Shown here piece by piece: positions 7,139 through 14,371 of a stretch of 17,964 nucleotides of DNA. Numbering within the stretch: position 1 is the stretch's first letter; each line of letters starts with the position of its first letter. The translations under genes were made by a program, and so were the position numbers. The notes beneath the pieces are model-generated. The model searched no databases. It saw only the letters and a list, made by a program, of their open reading frames with translations, and was not told the origin of the DNA. The stretch lies in assembly GCA_945885645.1 (NCBI GenBank), contig CAMCYV010000016.1, positions 1 to 17,964 on the forward strand, written 5' to 3'. Origin of the DNA: Bifidobacterium breve. GTDB lineage: Bacteria > Actinomycetota > Actinomycetes > S36-B12.

Positions 7139-8491
7139 CTAGATGTTGAGTAGGTACTTTGCGCGCTCACGGTCAGTGACGTCAAGGTGATCAATTTCCC
7201 ATTCGTGCGCCTTCATCTCCGAGTAGTCCCGAATGAATGCAGGTTCAAAAACCTCCTGAGTCAATGGGTCTTTTTGGAAAGCCTCAATAGCTTCAAGAAG
7301 CGTGCGAGGCAGACTGTTAACCGACGCATCATAGGAAAGTGATTCCATGGGGTCACCCGGATGAATTCGATCGCGAATGCCTTCCAGCCCAGCGGCCAGC
7401 ATGAATGCAGCGGCGTGATAAGTGTTTGCTGCACTGTCCACGGCACGGTTTTCAATTGCTGGGCGGTTGTGTGGCAGGCGCAGCATGCACGAGCGGTTGT
7501 TGAATCCGTAGCTGATTGCTGTTGGAGCCCATGAGATTTCACCATCGGCAAGCCTTGGCACTAGACGACGATATGAATTTGTTGTTGGGTTCGCCAGCGC
7601 GGTCAAAGCTGCTGCGTGCTTCAGAATGCCACCAACGAAGAAGTAGGTTTCTTCAGTCCAGTCATTGCGCTGATCACTTGCGCGGAAAGCATTCTTGCCT
7701 GTGTCAATGTGCTCGAGGCTCATATTGAAATGCGCACCCGATCCCCACAAGTTTGAATAAGGCTTTGGCATAAAGGTGACGAGTAGACCTTCTTCTTTCG
7801 CCGCCTGACGAGCCATGAGACGGAAAAGTGTGAGACGATCCGCGGTCTCAACGATGGGTGCGTGAGCAAAGTCAAATTCATATTGCCCCTCCCCACCTTC
7901 CGCATCAAACGAAAACAGGCCGAAGCCAAGTTCGTCCATGTAGCGAGTCATGCGGTTCAGGAAGGGCATTGCATCAAGAGCTGATTCGACGTCATAGGCG
8001 GGTGAAGGCTTGACTTCGCCACTTCTGCTGATGGGAATGAGCCTGTCGCCCTCGAGCGATTCGGGCTTGAATGCATAAAACTCTGGCTCGATGCCTAACT
8101 GCGGCACGTAACCCATGTCCGCTGCCGCGGCAACCTGCTTCTTAAGTGCGGAACGAGGGCACAGCGCAAAGGGTCGCACCCCACCGAACATCATGTCGGC
8201 GGTGAACCAAACAAATCGACGATCCCACGGAAGAATTTTCATGGAATCTATGTCTGGGACCGCAACAACTTCTTCTTCAACCGGATCCATGTGGCCGATG
8301 CCGCCCATACCGCGCGGTGTGTATCGCTCGGAGCCAGCAAGCATGTTGGGCAGATGATCAATCGGAACAATTTTTGACTTGGGACGACCCACAACGTCAA
8401 TCCAGGCTGCCATCGCGTATTCAACACCTTGCGCGGCTAACTTTCGACCCAATTCTTCATGACTGCTATCGATTGAATTTATTGTATCCAC
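7139..8491 (-). CDS. glutamine-synthetase-like gamma-glutamyl ligase
   Basis: A 450-residue glutamine synthetase fold protein. The grasp and catalytic motifs are present: GIEPEFYAF (E135, E137), DAEGGEGQYEF (E198, E201, E205), GSGAHFNMS (H254), NNRSCMLRLP (R333, R338) and IENRAVDSAANTY (E347, R349), with Thr in place of the Pro of the usual NPY. The overall pattern is nearer to GlnT/gamma-glutamylmethylamide-synthetase-like and PuuA-like ligases than to housekeeping GlnA. Such enzymes use ATP and glutamate to cap an amine as a gamma-glutamyl amide. Pairing with a C26 hydrolase strengthens that reading. It starts with GTG at 8491, with AGAGGGAG 7 nt upstream, 44 nt after the DUF1116 gene. Use as a true glutamine synthetase, scavenging ammonia released by the pathway, remains possible. 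Fold certain, substrate unknown. Confidence 0.85.
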   Translation of the reverse strand: MDTINSIDSSHEELGRKLAAQGVEYAMAAWIDVVGRPKSKIVPIDHLPNMLAGSERYTPRGMGGIGHMDPVEEEVVAVPDIDSMKILPWDRRFVWFTADMMFGGVRPFALCPRSALKKQVAAAADMGYVPQLGIEPEFYAFKPESLEGDRLIPISRSGEVKPSPAYDVESALDAMPFLNRMTRYMDELGFGLFSFDAEGGEGQYEFDFAHAPIVETADRLTLFRLMARQAAKEEGLLVTFMPKPYSNLWGSGAHFNMSLEHIDTGKNAFRASDQRNDWTEETYFFVGGILKHAAALTALANPTTNSYRRLVPRLADGEISWAPTAISYGFNNRSCMLRLPHNRPAIENRAVDSAANTYHAAAFMLAAGLEGIRDRIHPGDPMESLSYDASVNSLPRTLLEAIEAFQKDPLTQEVFEPAFIRDYSEMKAHEWEIDHLDVTDRERAKYLLNI

Positions 8492-8535
8492 AATTTCTCC
8501 CTCTATTTTTTAGTGTGACTTGTTTGTTTTGCTAT

Positions 8536-9780
8536 TTAAAGTTTCGCTTCCTCAAGTAATCGAGCTGCTTCAAGGAATGGTTCAAGTGGGGCTCGGAAAC
8601 ACCCTGCCCCAATTTGTCCACCATTTTTTCCGGCGATACCCACGTCCATGAGTGGAGCAATTTTTGTTTGGGCAACAAGTTGCACACTTATGCCAGCAGG
8701 TGTTCCGCGGTAATCGAAGAATGGAATGTGGAACCAAGGATGCTCAGCCACAGCGATTTCGTACATCTCGAGGTTCCTTGCCACCATGTCTGCGGCCGAT
8801 CCGCCCTGGTATCTCTGCAACGGGAATGCGGTCGCCTGCGCCAACGCGCCCAGTCCGCAGGTTTCCGTGATGGGACTCTCTCCCCCCATGACTTCAATGT
8901 CGTCGGTTGTGAATCCAGGGAACAGCCCACTAGTTTCAACTTTGGGAAGTGGACCGCGGAACCAACGATCTCCAAAGCCCGCAACACGAATCCCAAATTC
9001 CTTGCATGAAAAGGCCATGGCGGTCACGATTCCTGAGCCCGGAGTGCCGCTCATTTGATCTGCGAGCAATTTGCACGCAGCCATAGAGATTCGAAGGAAG
9101 AAGTACTCCCCAGTCATGAAATATGACGTCAACTCCTTCGCCCTCACTGGTTCCATCGAGACGAGTGCTGGCATGACTTCACGCAGGAATAGAAGTGAAG
9201 CGGCTGTATTGCGACTATGAAGTTCATCTCCCATATGCAGGGCGCGCTGCATAATTGGGATTACGCGAATGGGTTCAGGCAGGCTGTGGATCAATTCACT
9301 AAGCGCGGGACCGATCACTGATGCCAGGAACTGAAGATTGCTTTCAACTTCCTCGTTGTATACGCCGTAGTTCAGCCGGCTAGTTCCCGCTCCTTCAAAT
9401 AAGGTGCAAAAAGCTTTCCGATTCGTTTTTTGGTCTGCAAGGACAAGTACCGGCATGGACGCAGTTGTGACTCCGGCCAAGGAACCGATGCAGGAGTAGT
9501 CGTGACACCCGCGTACGAGGATCTCACCCGCATCGAGTTTGGCGATTGCCTCAGCAGGACTCGACGCGAGACGCTCGTATAGGGCTCCACCAATGATCGC
9601 GTTTCTCTGGCCGCCCGTGTATTCATGCCATTCCAGTGGTGGCCCGGAAGTCAGAATGAGATTTGGTGTCATGCCGGGGACAATGGAGAGTGCCGGCGCT
9701 ACGTCGACCAGTATGGGGTCGCAATCAAACATCGCTACGAGAGCTGGGTCCGTTATGACCGAGGTGCTAACGCCACTCAT
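8536..9780 (-). CDS. DUF1116 protein (AllG/YlbE/YahG-like), first gene of operon
   Basis: A 414-residue soluble protein recognised as DUF1116 by GPPLEWHEYTGGQRNAI (46-62), GCHDYSCIGSLAGVTTASMPV (91-111), MGDELHSRNTAASLLFLR (183-200), GGESPITETCGLGALA (299-314) and DVGIAGKNGGQIGAG (379-393). In E. coli the relative AllG (YlbE), with FdrA (AllF) and AllH, has been linked to oxamate carbamoyltransferase in allantoin fermentation; YahG is a paralogue. No FdrA-like or AllH-like gene is in this window, so the protein acts alone or with a partner encoded elsewhere. The neighbours suggest work on a carbamoyl, ureide or amide-type nitrogen compound. I choose ATG 9780 (MSGVSTSV) because GGGCGG precedes it; a GTG at 9795 would add five residues. 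An operator palindrome lies 24 nt upstream. Family call firm, reaction unknown. Confidence 0.85.
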   Translation of the reverse strand: MSGVSTSVITDPALVAMFDCDPILVDVAPALSIVPGMTPNLILTSGPPLEWHEYTGGQRNAIIGGALYERLASSPAEAIAKLDAGEILVRGCHDYSCIGSLAGVTTASMPVLVLADQKTNRKAFCTLFEGAGTSRLNYGVYNEEVESNLQFLASVIGPALSELIHSLPEPIRVIPIMQRALHMGDELHSRNTAASLLFLREVMPALVSMEPVRAKELTSYFMTGEYFFLRISMAACKLLADQMSGTPGSGIVTAMAFSCKEFGIRVAGFGDRWFRGPLPKVETSGLFPGFTTDDIEVMGGESPITETCGLGALAQATAFPLQRYQGGSAADMVARNLEMYEIAVAEHPWFHIPFFDYRGTPAGISVQLVAQTKIAPLMDVGIAGKNGGQIGAGCFRAPLEPFLEAARLLEEAKL

Positions 9781-9804
9781 GACGCAACCGCCCACTCAGA
9801 ATAA

Positions 9805-9820
9805 GCCAAAAGGTTTTGGC
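9805..9820. promoter_or_regulatory. LacI-type operator O1
   Basis: GCCAAAAGGTTTTGGC has 7-bp arms that are exact reverse complements around a central GG. The inner arms CCAAAA/TTTTGG are identical to those of the second site. It sits 24 nt before the DUF1116 ATG, inside its 5' leader or start-proximal promoter, so binding would block transcription of the operon. Confidence 0.65.
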
Positions 9821-9867
9821 AAACCGATGGAATAATCCGGTCGTTACGAATCATGGTGCTCCCCGAG

Positions 9868-9898
9868 TCTATAGGTGAGATATGTTGACTTTTGCCAA
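9868..9898 (-). promoter_or_regulatory. candidate promoter of the DUF1116 operon
   Basis: Minus strand: TTGGCA (9898-9893; 5 of 6 to TTGACA), a 19-nt spacer and TATAGA (9873-9868). The -35 overlaps operator O2, which would allow repression by the divergent LacI protein. The predicted leader of about 80 nt would carry O1. The long spacer makes this tentative; a second weak TATTCT lies near 9802. Confidence 0.35.
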
Positions 9899-9908
9899 AA
9901 CGTTTTGG
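9895..9908. promoter_or_regulatory. LacI-type operator O2
   Basis: CCAAAACGTTTTGG is a perfect 14-bp palindrome with the central CG typical of LacI/GalR operators. Its centre lies 89 bp from that of O1. It overlaps the candidate -35 of the minus-strand operon and lies just downstream of a plus-strand TTGACT (9885-9890), so it could control both arms. Confidence 0.7.
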
Positions 9909-10010
9909 AAACTTTCGGTGAAGATTAGCACCAACATGAGTGAAGTCAAGGGGAATTAAAAAAATTTATAGGAAAACTTTTGACCGTGCCAGCAGTAAAA
10001 CGAAGGTTCG

Positions 10011-10025
10011 CCGGCCATCGGCCGG
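10011..10025. repeat. GC-rich inverted repeat in the leader of the LacI gene
   Basis: CCGGCC-ATC-GGCCGG, a perfect 6-bp stem with a 3-nt loop, 42 nt before the LacI ATG and just upstream of a possible -10 box TACATT (10031-10036). It differs in sequence from the two operators. It could be a hairpin or another protein site; no function is shown. Confidence 0.4.
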
Positions 10026-10067
10026 TTGTGTACATTCATGGGATGCGGGAAATGGGAGGTGTGAAAT

Positions 10068-11102
10068 ATGGCTGCAAACATACGTGACGTAGCCAAGCTC
10101 GCAGATGTCTCGATAACCACGGTTTCCCACGTAATTAGTGGCAGAGGACGAGTGGCTCCTGCCACAAAAGAGCGGGTGTTAACGGCCATTGCGGATTTGA
10201 ATTATCAAGCGAATATTCATGCCCAAAGGTTGGTATCACAGAAAAGTCGCACGCTAGCGTTCCAGATCGCATCCTTCACCCAAAATTCCAATTCGACGAC
10301 TCTCATCCCAAACTCCAACTATTTCCTCGAGGTTTTGAACGCTGCCTCCAATGAAGCAACTCGCCGAGAGTACGTTCTGTTGATTCTTTCCGCCGATGTT
10401 GACTCCTCCCTTATGGATCGATACGGAATTGATGGAGTATTGATCATCGATCCACGTGGAGATGAAAAAATATTTCAGACCGACTCGAATCCTGATTGGT
10501 TAATTGTTACCAACGGCCGCACGGTAAACGAATTGACGAATCGAATCGGGATCGTTGACAATGATCACCGACGGACTACTCGGGAAACACTCATTCATTT
10601 GCGCGATGAAGGCTATGAGCGACCAGCCCTCATAACCACCGATTTAGGACGTTCATACACGCGCGATTTAGCCGACGAGTATCTGGTTTGGTGCAAGAAA
10701 GAGGGACATACACCGATCATTGTGGAATTGCCTGAACCACCAACACAGCAAGCAGCAGCAGATGCGGCCAGGAAGATTTTGGCTCGTCGCCTGCCACCCG
10801 ATGCAATCCTTGCTTCCGCTGAAGATCTCGCACTTGGAGTACTACATGCAGCACAGGATCAGGGCCTATCGGTACCAAGGGATTTGGGCATCGTCAGCGC
10901 TGTTGACAGTAGTGTCCTCTTGGTAGCCACTCCATCAATCACTGCTGTTTACTTGGATCCAGAGACGACGGGAATTCGTGCGGTAGACATGTTGATTTCG
11001 GCGCTTGAGGATCAAGCAGAATTTCCGCAGCAGGTTATTGTTCCATCTGAACTTCGCATTCGTGATTCAACAATGCGACGAAATGCCAGGGGTGAAGCAT
11101 GA
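10068..11102 (+). CDS. LacI-family transcriptional regulator
   Basis: A 344-residue LacI/GalR repressor. The N-terminal helix-turn-helix is ANIRDVAKLADVSITTVSHVISG (3-25), followed by ATKERVLTAIADLNYQAN and the hinge helix around L55, the residue that inserts into the central CG of operators. Residues 60-335 form the periplasmic-binding-protein-like ligand domain. A Shine-Dalgarno GGGAGGTG (10054-10061) is well placed before the ATG. The gene is divergent from the DUF1116 operon, and two LacI-type palindromes lie between them, so it should repress that operon and perhaps itself, induced by the substrate or an intermediate. Most family members bind sugars, but purine- and nucleoside-binding members (PurR, CytR) exist, which fits the NCS1 permease. 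It overlaps the next gene by 4 bases (ATGA). Confidence 0.9.
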   Translation: MAANIRDVAKLADVSITTVSHVISGRGRVAPATKERVLTAIADLNYQANIHAQRLVSQKSRTLAFQIASFTQNSNSTTLIPNSNYFLEVLNAASNEATRREYVLLILSADVDSSLMDRYGIDGVLIIDPRGDEKIFQTDSNPDWLIVTNGRTVNELTNRIGIVDNDHRRTTRETLIHLRDEGYERPALITTDLGRSYTRDLADEYLVWCKKEGHTPIIVELPEPPTQQAAADAARKILARRLPPDAILASAEDLALGVLHAAQDQGLSVPRDLGIVSAVDSSVLLVATPSITAVYLDPETTGIRAVDMLISALEDQAEFPQQVIVPSELRIRDSTMRRNARGEA

Positions 11103-11746
11103 TCAAGTCGTCAAAGGTTCTCGTTATTTGTGCGAGCCCACGGCACAACGGCAATTCTGCGATCCTCGCTGCTGCAGCTGCAGAAGGTGCAAAAAAAGCG
11201 GGACATGAGGTCGAGACCGTGTTCCTTGACGATTACGTCGAGGGGATGCTGCGCGATTGTCGTACGTGTCGCAATGTTGAAGGCAACTGCTCAATAGATG
11301 ACCGATACAGCGAACTGTTCTTGGGAAAATTCCTACCGGCGGATGCGGTCATTTTCGCCACGCCATTGCACTATTACGGCATGACCGGGCGATTAAAAAC
11401 TTTCTTTGATCGCATTTTTTGCTTTACATCAGATTCAGCACCCGACGGTTCAAGTCACGCGCAATCTTTGCAAAACAAGCAGATTGGCCTCCTTATTTCT
11501 TGCGAAGAAAGTTACCCTGGCGCCACACTCGGACTAGTAGCGCAGTTCCAAGAACTCACGCGATACAACCGACAGTCCTTTGTTGGATATTGTGTCGGAA
11601 TTGCAAATAGTCGCGGTGAGATAATTCATGATCCGACAGACCCCGTTGCCAGCGCGCACAAGCTCGGTGAACACATTATGGATTTAACCGAAACCGATTA
11701 CCGCTTTGATAGCGAACGATCAAATAATGTGTGGTCAACCAAGTAG
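11099..11746 (+). CDS. flavodoxin-fold NAD(P)H-dependent FMN reductase
   Basis: A 215-residue flavodoxin-like reductase. The N-terminal strand and phosphate loop read VLVICASPRHNGNSA (7-21). ATPLHYYGMTGRLKTFFDR is the family's second FMN-contact segment. Between them is a CX2CX6C motif (C54, C57, C64) that recalls iron-sulfur flavoprotein relatives, but a fourth Cys at the expected spacing is missing, so an Fe-S cluster is doubtful. Such enzymes use NAD(P)H to reduce quinones, nitro or azo compounds, or to supply reduced FMN. The ATG overlaps the LacI stop (ATGA), with AGGGGTGA just upstream, so it is co-expressed with the regulator and could supply the redox step missing from the divergent operon. 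Family call sure; link to the pathway is inference. Confidence 0.83.
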   Translation: MIKSSKVLVICASPRHNGNSAILAAAAAEGAKKAGHEVETVFLDDYVEGMLRDCRTCRNVEGNCSIDDRYSELFLGKFLPADAVIFATPLHYYGMTGRLKTFFDRIFCFTSDSAPDGSSHAQSLQNKQIGLLISCEESYPGATLGLVAQFQELTRYNRQSFVGYCVGIANSRGEIIHDPTDPVASAHKLGEHIMDLTETDYRFDSERSNNVWSTK

Positions 11747-11758
11747 TGAATGAAACTA

Positions 11759-11783
11759 CGCCTGTGAATACTCACCTGCGTTT
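11759..11783 (+). terminator. weak hairpin after the LacI-reductase pair
   Basis: CGC-ct-GTGA-atac-TCAC-ct-GCG followed by TTT lies 12 nt after the reductase stop and immediately before the end of the convergent exported-protein gene. The stem is interrupted by two mismatches and the T tract is short, so this is only a possible terminator. No better candidate is visible between the convergent genes. Confidence 0.25.
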
Positions 11784-12501
11784 AGCTCGCCCAAGTAGTC
11801 ACCATGCGGTTGGCGACCTGTTCGAGCGCCTTTTTTTGGCCAGGTGTCAGATCCAAAGCCGTCTCCGTTGAAGTCTGAGTTGAAATAATGACGTCATTTA
11901 ACAGGGTGAAAATTGTGTAGGTGTCACTTAAATAGGCCGCTGGATTTCCCACGGCAGCATTATTGGCATTCTGGTTGGTATAGACCGATTCGACGCCAGC
12001 CACCGTGACCGCCGGAATTTTTCCAGATGTAACACCTAATGTATAGGGGTATGAAGTGCCATCTTCGTCGGTGGATGCACCCGAGTAACTTCCATCGCAC
12101 TTTTTGATGTCCTTGCCGAGTTTGGCAAATGCTTTTTCTGCTGCAGTATTACTGCGGTATTGGTTAACGTTGATCCACAGACTAACGCTCTTATTTTTTT
12201 CGTTGTATGACGCATTTGCATTGAGAACAGATGGCGCGAGATTAAAGCTATTAGGGATCGAGCCGTCGTCAGGCCCCGGGCTAGCACATAAAAAAGATCC
12301 CTGACGCATCGAATCTCCAATTGAAACGGTAGCCCCCGGCTTAGATGCAAATTCCTTGGGCAGATCTTTCGCGTTCAAAAAATGTGATGCAGCGAAGCCG
12401 TATCCGGCTTTGTCATAAGCCTGCACAGCGCCGGTTGCCACGGCCATGGATCCGAGGACGAGCGCACTAATGGTTATTCCTGCTGAAAACTTTTTCATCA
12501 T
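11782..12501 (-). CDS. exported protein of unknown function
   Basis: A 239-residue protein with a clear Sec signal peptide: two Lys, a hydrophobic core ISALVLGSMAVATGA, and a likely cleavage after A28 (AVQA/YD). The mature part is polar, rich in Ser, Thr and Asn. It holds two Cys (C72, C135) that could form a disulfide, and shows no lipobox or further membrane segment. The layout (LPKEF near the start, central Cys pair, ALEQVANRMVTTW near the end) recalls the extracellular sensor-like domains of actinobacterial PknH-type proteins, but I cannot assign it. Two consecutive ATG codons (12501 and 12498) follow GGAAGAGGAATG; the second may be used. A possible -10 TAGTAT lies at 12540-12535. It is monocistronic; the 167 bases before it hold that promoter and nothing else seen. 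Confidence 0.7.
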   Translation of the reverse strand: MMKKFSAGITISALVLGSMAVATGAVQAYDKAGYGFAASHFLNAKDLPKEFASKPGATVSIGDSMRQGSFLCASPGPDDGSIPNSFNLAPSVLNANASYNEKNKSVSLWINVNQYRSNTAAEKAFAKLGKDIKKCDGSYSGASTDEDGTSYPYTLGVTSGKIPAVTVAGVESVYTNQNANNAAVGNPAAYLSDTYTIFTLLNDVIISTQTSTETALDLTPGQKKALEQVANRMVTTWAS

Positions 12502-12668
12502 TCCTCTTCCGTCGGCAGATTATTGACTTAAGCGATACTAGACAGATTATTTCATGAGTGGCGTTTATCCGTAAAAATAGCTGCCTTTTTCCAATGAGGT
12601 GTCTTTCGTAATTTATCAGTGAGATTGGAACGCCGCTGATTAACAAGGGCGTATCGACCATGCGCTAC

Positions 12669-14294
12669 TTAAGCTCGAGCAGCGAGTGCTGCGCCCAACC
12701 GCGCCAGCGCAGCACTGCGAGCATTCTTCGGTAGCCTGACTCGAATGATGCATATTTCGTGTGAACTCAATGCCGCGCTCAATGCTGTATCGAGCTCAAC
12801 CTCGGTTTCAACGAGCCAACCCTGACCTGTGCCTATTACATCGATAACTTTTTCCGCAGCGAGCGGTGGGATTTCATTAAACGGTCCCTCAAGGATTGGA
12901 CGCTGCGTTCCAAACCCCTGATTATCCAAAACAATGAAGATGGCTGGCACCCCATGAAATGCACAACTCGCCACTTCGAGTCCGGTCATAGAAAAGGCTC
13001 CGTCGCCCACCAAAACAACGGGGCGGCGTTCGGGGTCAGCAATACCTGCACCGAGAGCACCAGGAACGGCGTACCCCATGGTTGCGTAATAAGCGCTGCC
13101 GTGGCACCACGTTGGCACGCGCATGTCAACGGAAGCAAAGAGAGCCTCACCGGGATCCAGCAATACACCGTGTCGCTCATCAATATGTGACGAGATTGCA
13201 TCGATCGTTCGCTCAACGGTGAGTGAAGCATCCTTTGCGATAAAGGGTGCATGGTCGGCGATTGATTCATGCGAAATGTTCAGTGCTTTGCCGCCCAGTG
13301 CAGTGTTCAATGCGGGGAGAAATGCCCACAGGGGCACACCTTTATATGTGCGGTAACCGACCGTAACGTCAGTGTCCGAGCACAGTACTTCTCTCTTGTG
13401 ATCCAAGTTAGCGGTGAATACGCCCAGCGTCAGATCTGTTTGCAGGACACCCAAGCTCAGCAACACGTCGGCGTCCTCCACTCGACGCACAACATTCTCT
13501 GGACTCAACGCACCCAAATACACACCTAAACCCAGCGGGTGACGCTCAGGGAAAACTCCTCTAGCGAGCGAACTTGTTGCAACAGGGATACCAGCGGTTG
13601 TAGCGAATGAGATGAGGTCTGATTCAACGTGACGCCGCTCAACCATGGCTCCGGCATGGATCACTGCGGTCGATGCCCGCGATAACTCAGACATGACATC
13701 GGCCAAAGCTTCCTGCAATGCGACCGGGTCCAAGAAAGGAAGTGAAGGATCAATGGTTGACCATGACGCATCTATTTCAACCGTCACCATGTCACGCGGC
13801 ACCTCTATATAGCCGGGGCGCTGCTCCGAGAGCATCGTGCGAATCACGCGATCAATTTCATCAGCTGCGTTATGTGCTGAACTCAACACCGCCTGCGCGC
13901 ACGTCAGTTCCCTAAACACGTTGAACTGAGTGTCAAAGCCCTTCACCTTGTGGTGCAGTAGTGGATCGCCTTCACGCTCTGCCATCCCGGGGGAACCACT
14001 AATGATTAATAATGGGACCTGCTCGGCCCAGGCATTAGCTGCCGCATTTGTCACTTTAAATCCGCCAGCACCGTAGGTGACCGCTACAGCCCCAAAGCCA
14101 CGAATCCGCGCATACGCATCAGCAGCGAAACCCGCCCCCTGCTCATCGGTAGTAACCAGGACCTTGAAATCTTCAGCATTGAGCTCACCAAAAAGCCTGA
14201 GCGCAAAATCGCCCACGATCCCAAATGCGCAATCGACGTCTAACTCCCTCAATCGCGCCGAAAGGTGACGGGCAATTGTCGTCTTATTTGTCAT
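12669..14294 (-). CDS. ThDP-dependent 2-keto-acid decarboxylase family enzyme
   Basis: A 541-residue thiamine-diphosphate enzyme of the pyruvate/indolepyruvate decarboxylase family, full length. Family residues are D29 (IVGDF), the cofactor-activating E51 (TTDEQGAGFAADAYAR), the H114-H115 pair and the diphosphate-binding GDG (430-432) ending in DNQ (457-459). The Glu that follows this motif in Zymomonas pyruvate decarboxylase (E473, in GYTIE) aligns with Q464 (GFGTQ), and the next segment LEGPFNEI aligns with HDGPYNNI, so the position is secure by hand. That Glu is important for decarboxylation, so the enzyme may be slow or favour carboligation. The ATG at 14294 has no Shine-Dalgarno; a near-consensus TAGACA lies 6 nt upstream. 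It follows the kinase gene by 77 nt. Substrate unknown. Confidence 0.83.
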   Translation of the reverse strand: MTNKTTIARHLSARLRELDVDCAFGIVGDFALRLFGELNAEDFKVLVTTDEQGAGFAADAYARIRGFGAVAVTYGAGGFKVTNAAANAWAEQVPLLIISGSPGMAEREGDPLLHHKVKGFDTQFNVFRELTCAQAVLSSAHNAADEIDRVIRTMLSEQRPGYIEVPRDMVTVEIDASWSTIDPSLPFLDPVALQEALADVMSELSRASTAVIHAGAMVERRHVESDLISFATTAGIPVATSSLARGVFPERHPLGLGVYLGALSPENVVRRVEDADVLLSLGVLQTDLTLGVFTANLDHKREVLCSDTDVTVGYRTYKGVPLWAFLPALNTALGGKALNISHESIADHAPFIAKDASLTVERTIDAISSHIDERHGVLLDPGEALFASVDMRVPTWCHGSAYYATMGYAVPGALGAGIADPERRPVVLVGDGAFSMTGLEVASCAFHGVPAIFIVLDNQGFGTQRPILEGPFNEIPPLAAEKVIDVIGTGQGWLVETEVELDTALSAALSSHEICIIRVRLPKNARSAALARLGAALAARA

Positions 14295-14300
14295 GGGGTG

Positions 14301-14306
14301 TGTCTA
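14301..14306 (-). promoter_or_regulatory. possible -10 box (TAGACA) of the ThDP enzyme gene
   Basis: Minus-strand TAGACA is followed by 6 nt (CACCCC) and the ATG at 14292-14294. The last base departs from TANNNT, so this is the weakest of the five boxes with this spacing. Confidence 0.25.
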
Positions 14307-14371
14307 CCAGATTCCCGTGTTGAACTGGCATGACCCCTTTCGGCGGTGACTCGTGATCTGCGATTCTTAGT

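Noticed and set aside
7139..8491. Housekeeping glutamine synthetase GlnA.
   Set aside because: It sits in a regulated catabolic operon beside a gamma-glutamyl hydrolase, and its C-terminal motif departs from the NPY pattern of typical GlnA; a GlnA role is kept only as an alternative.
9956..10189. Minus-strand open frame across the LacI leader.
   Set aside because: It runs through the operator region and antisense to the LacI helix-turn-helix, with no recognisable protein pattern.
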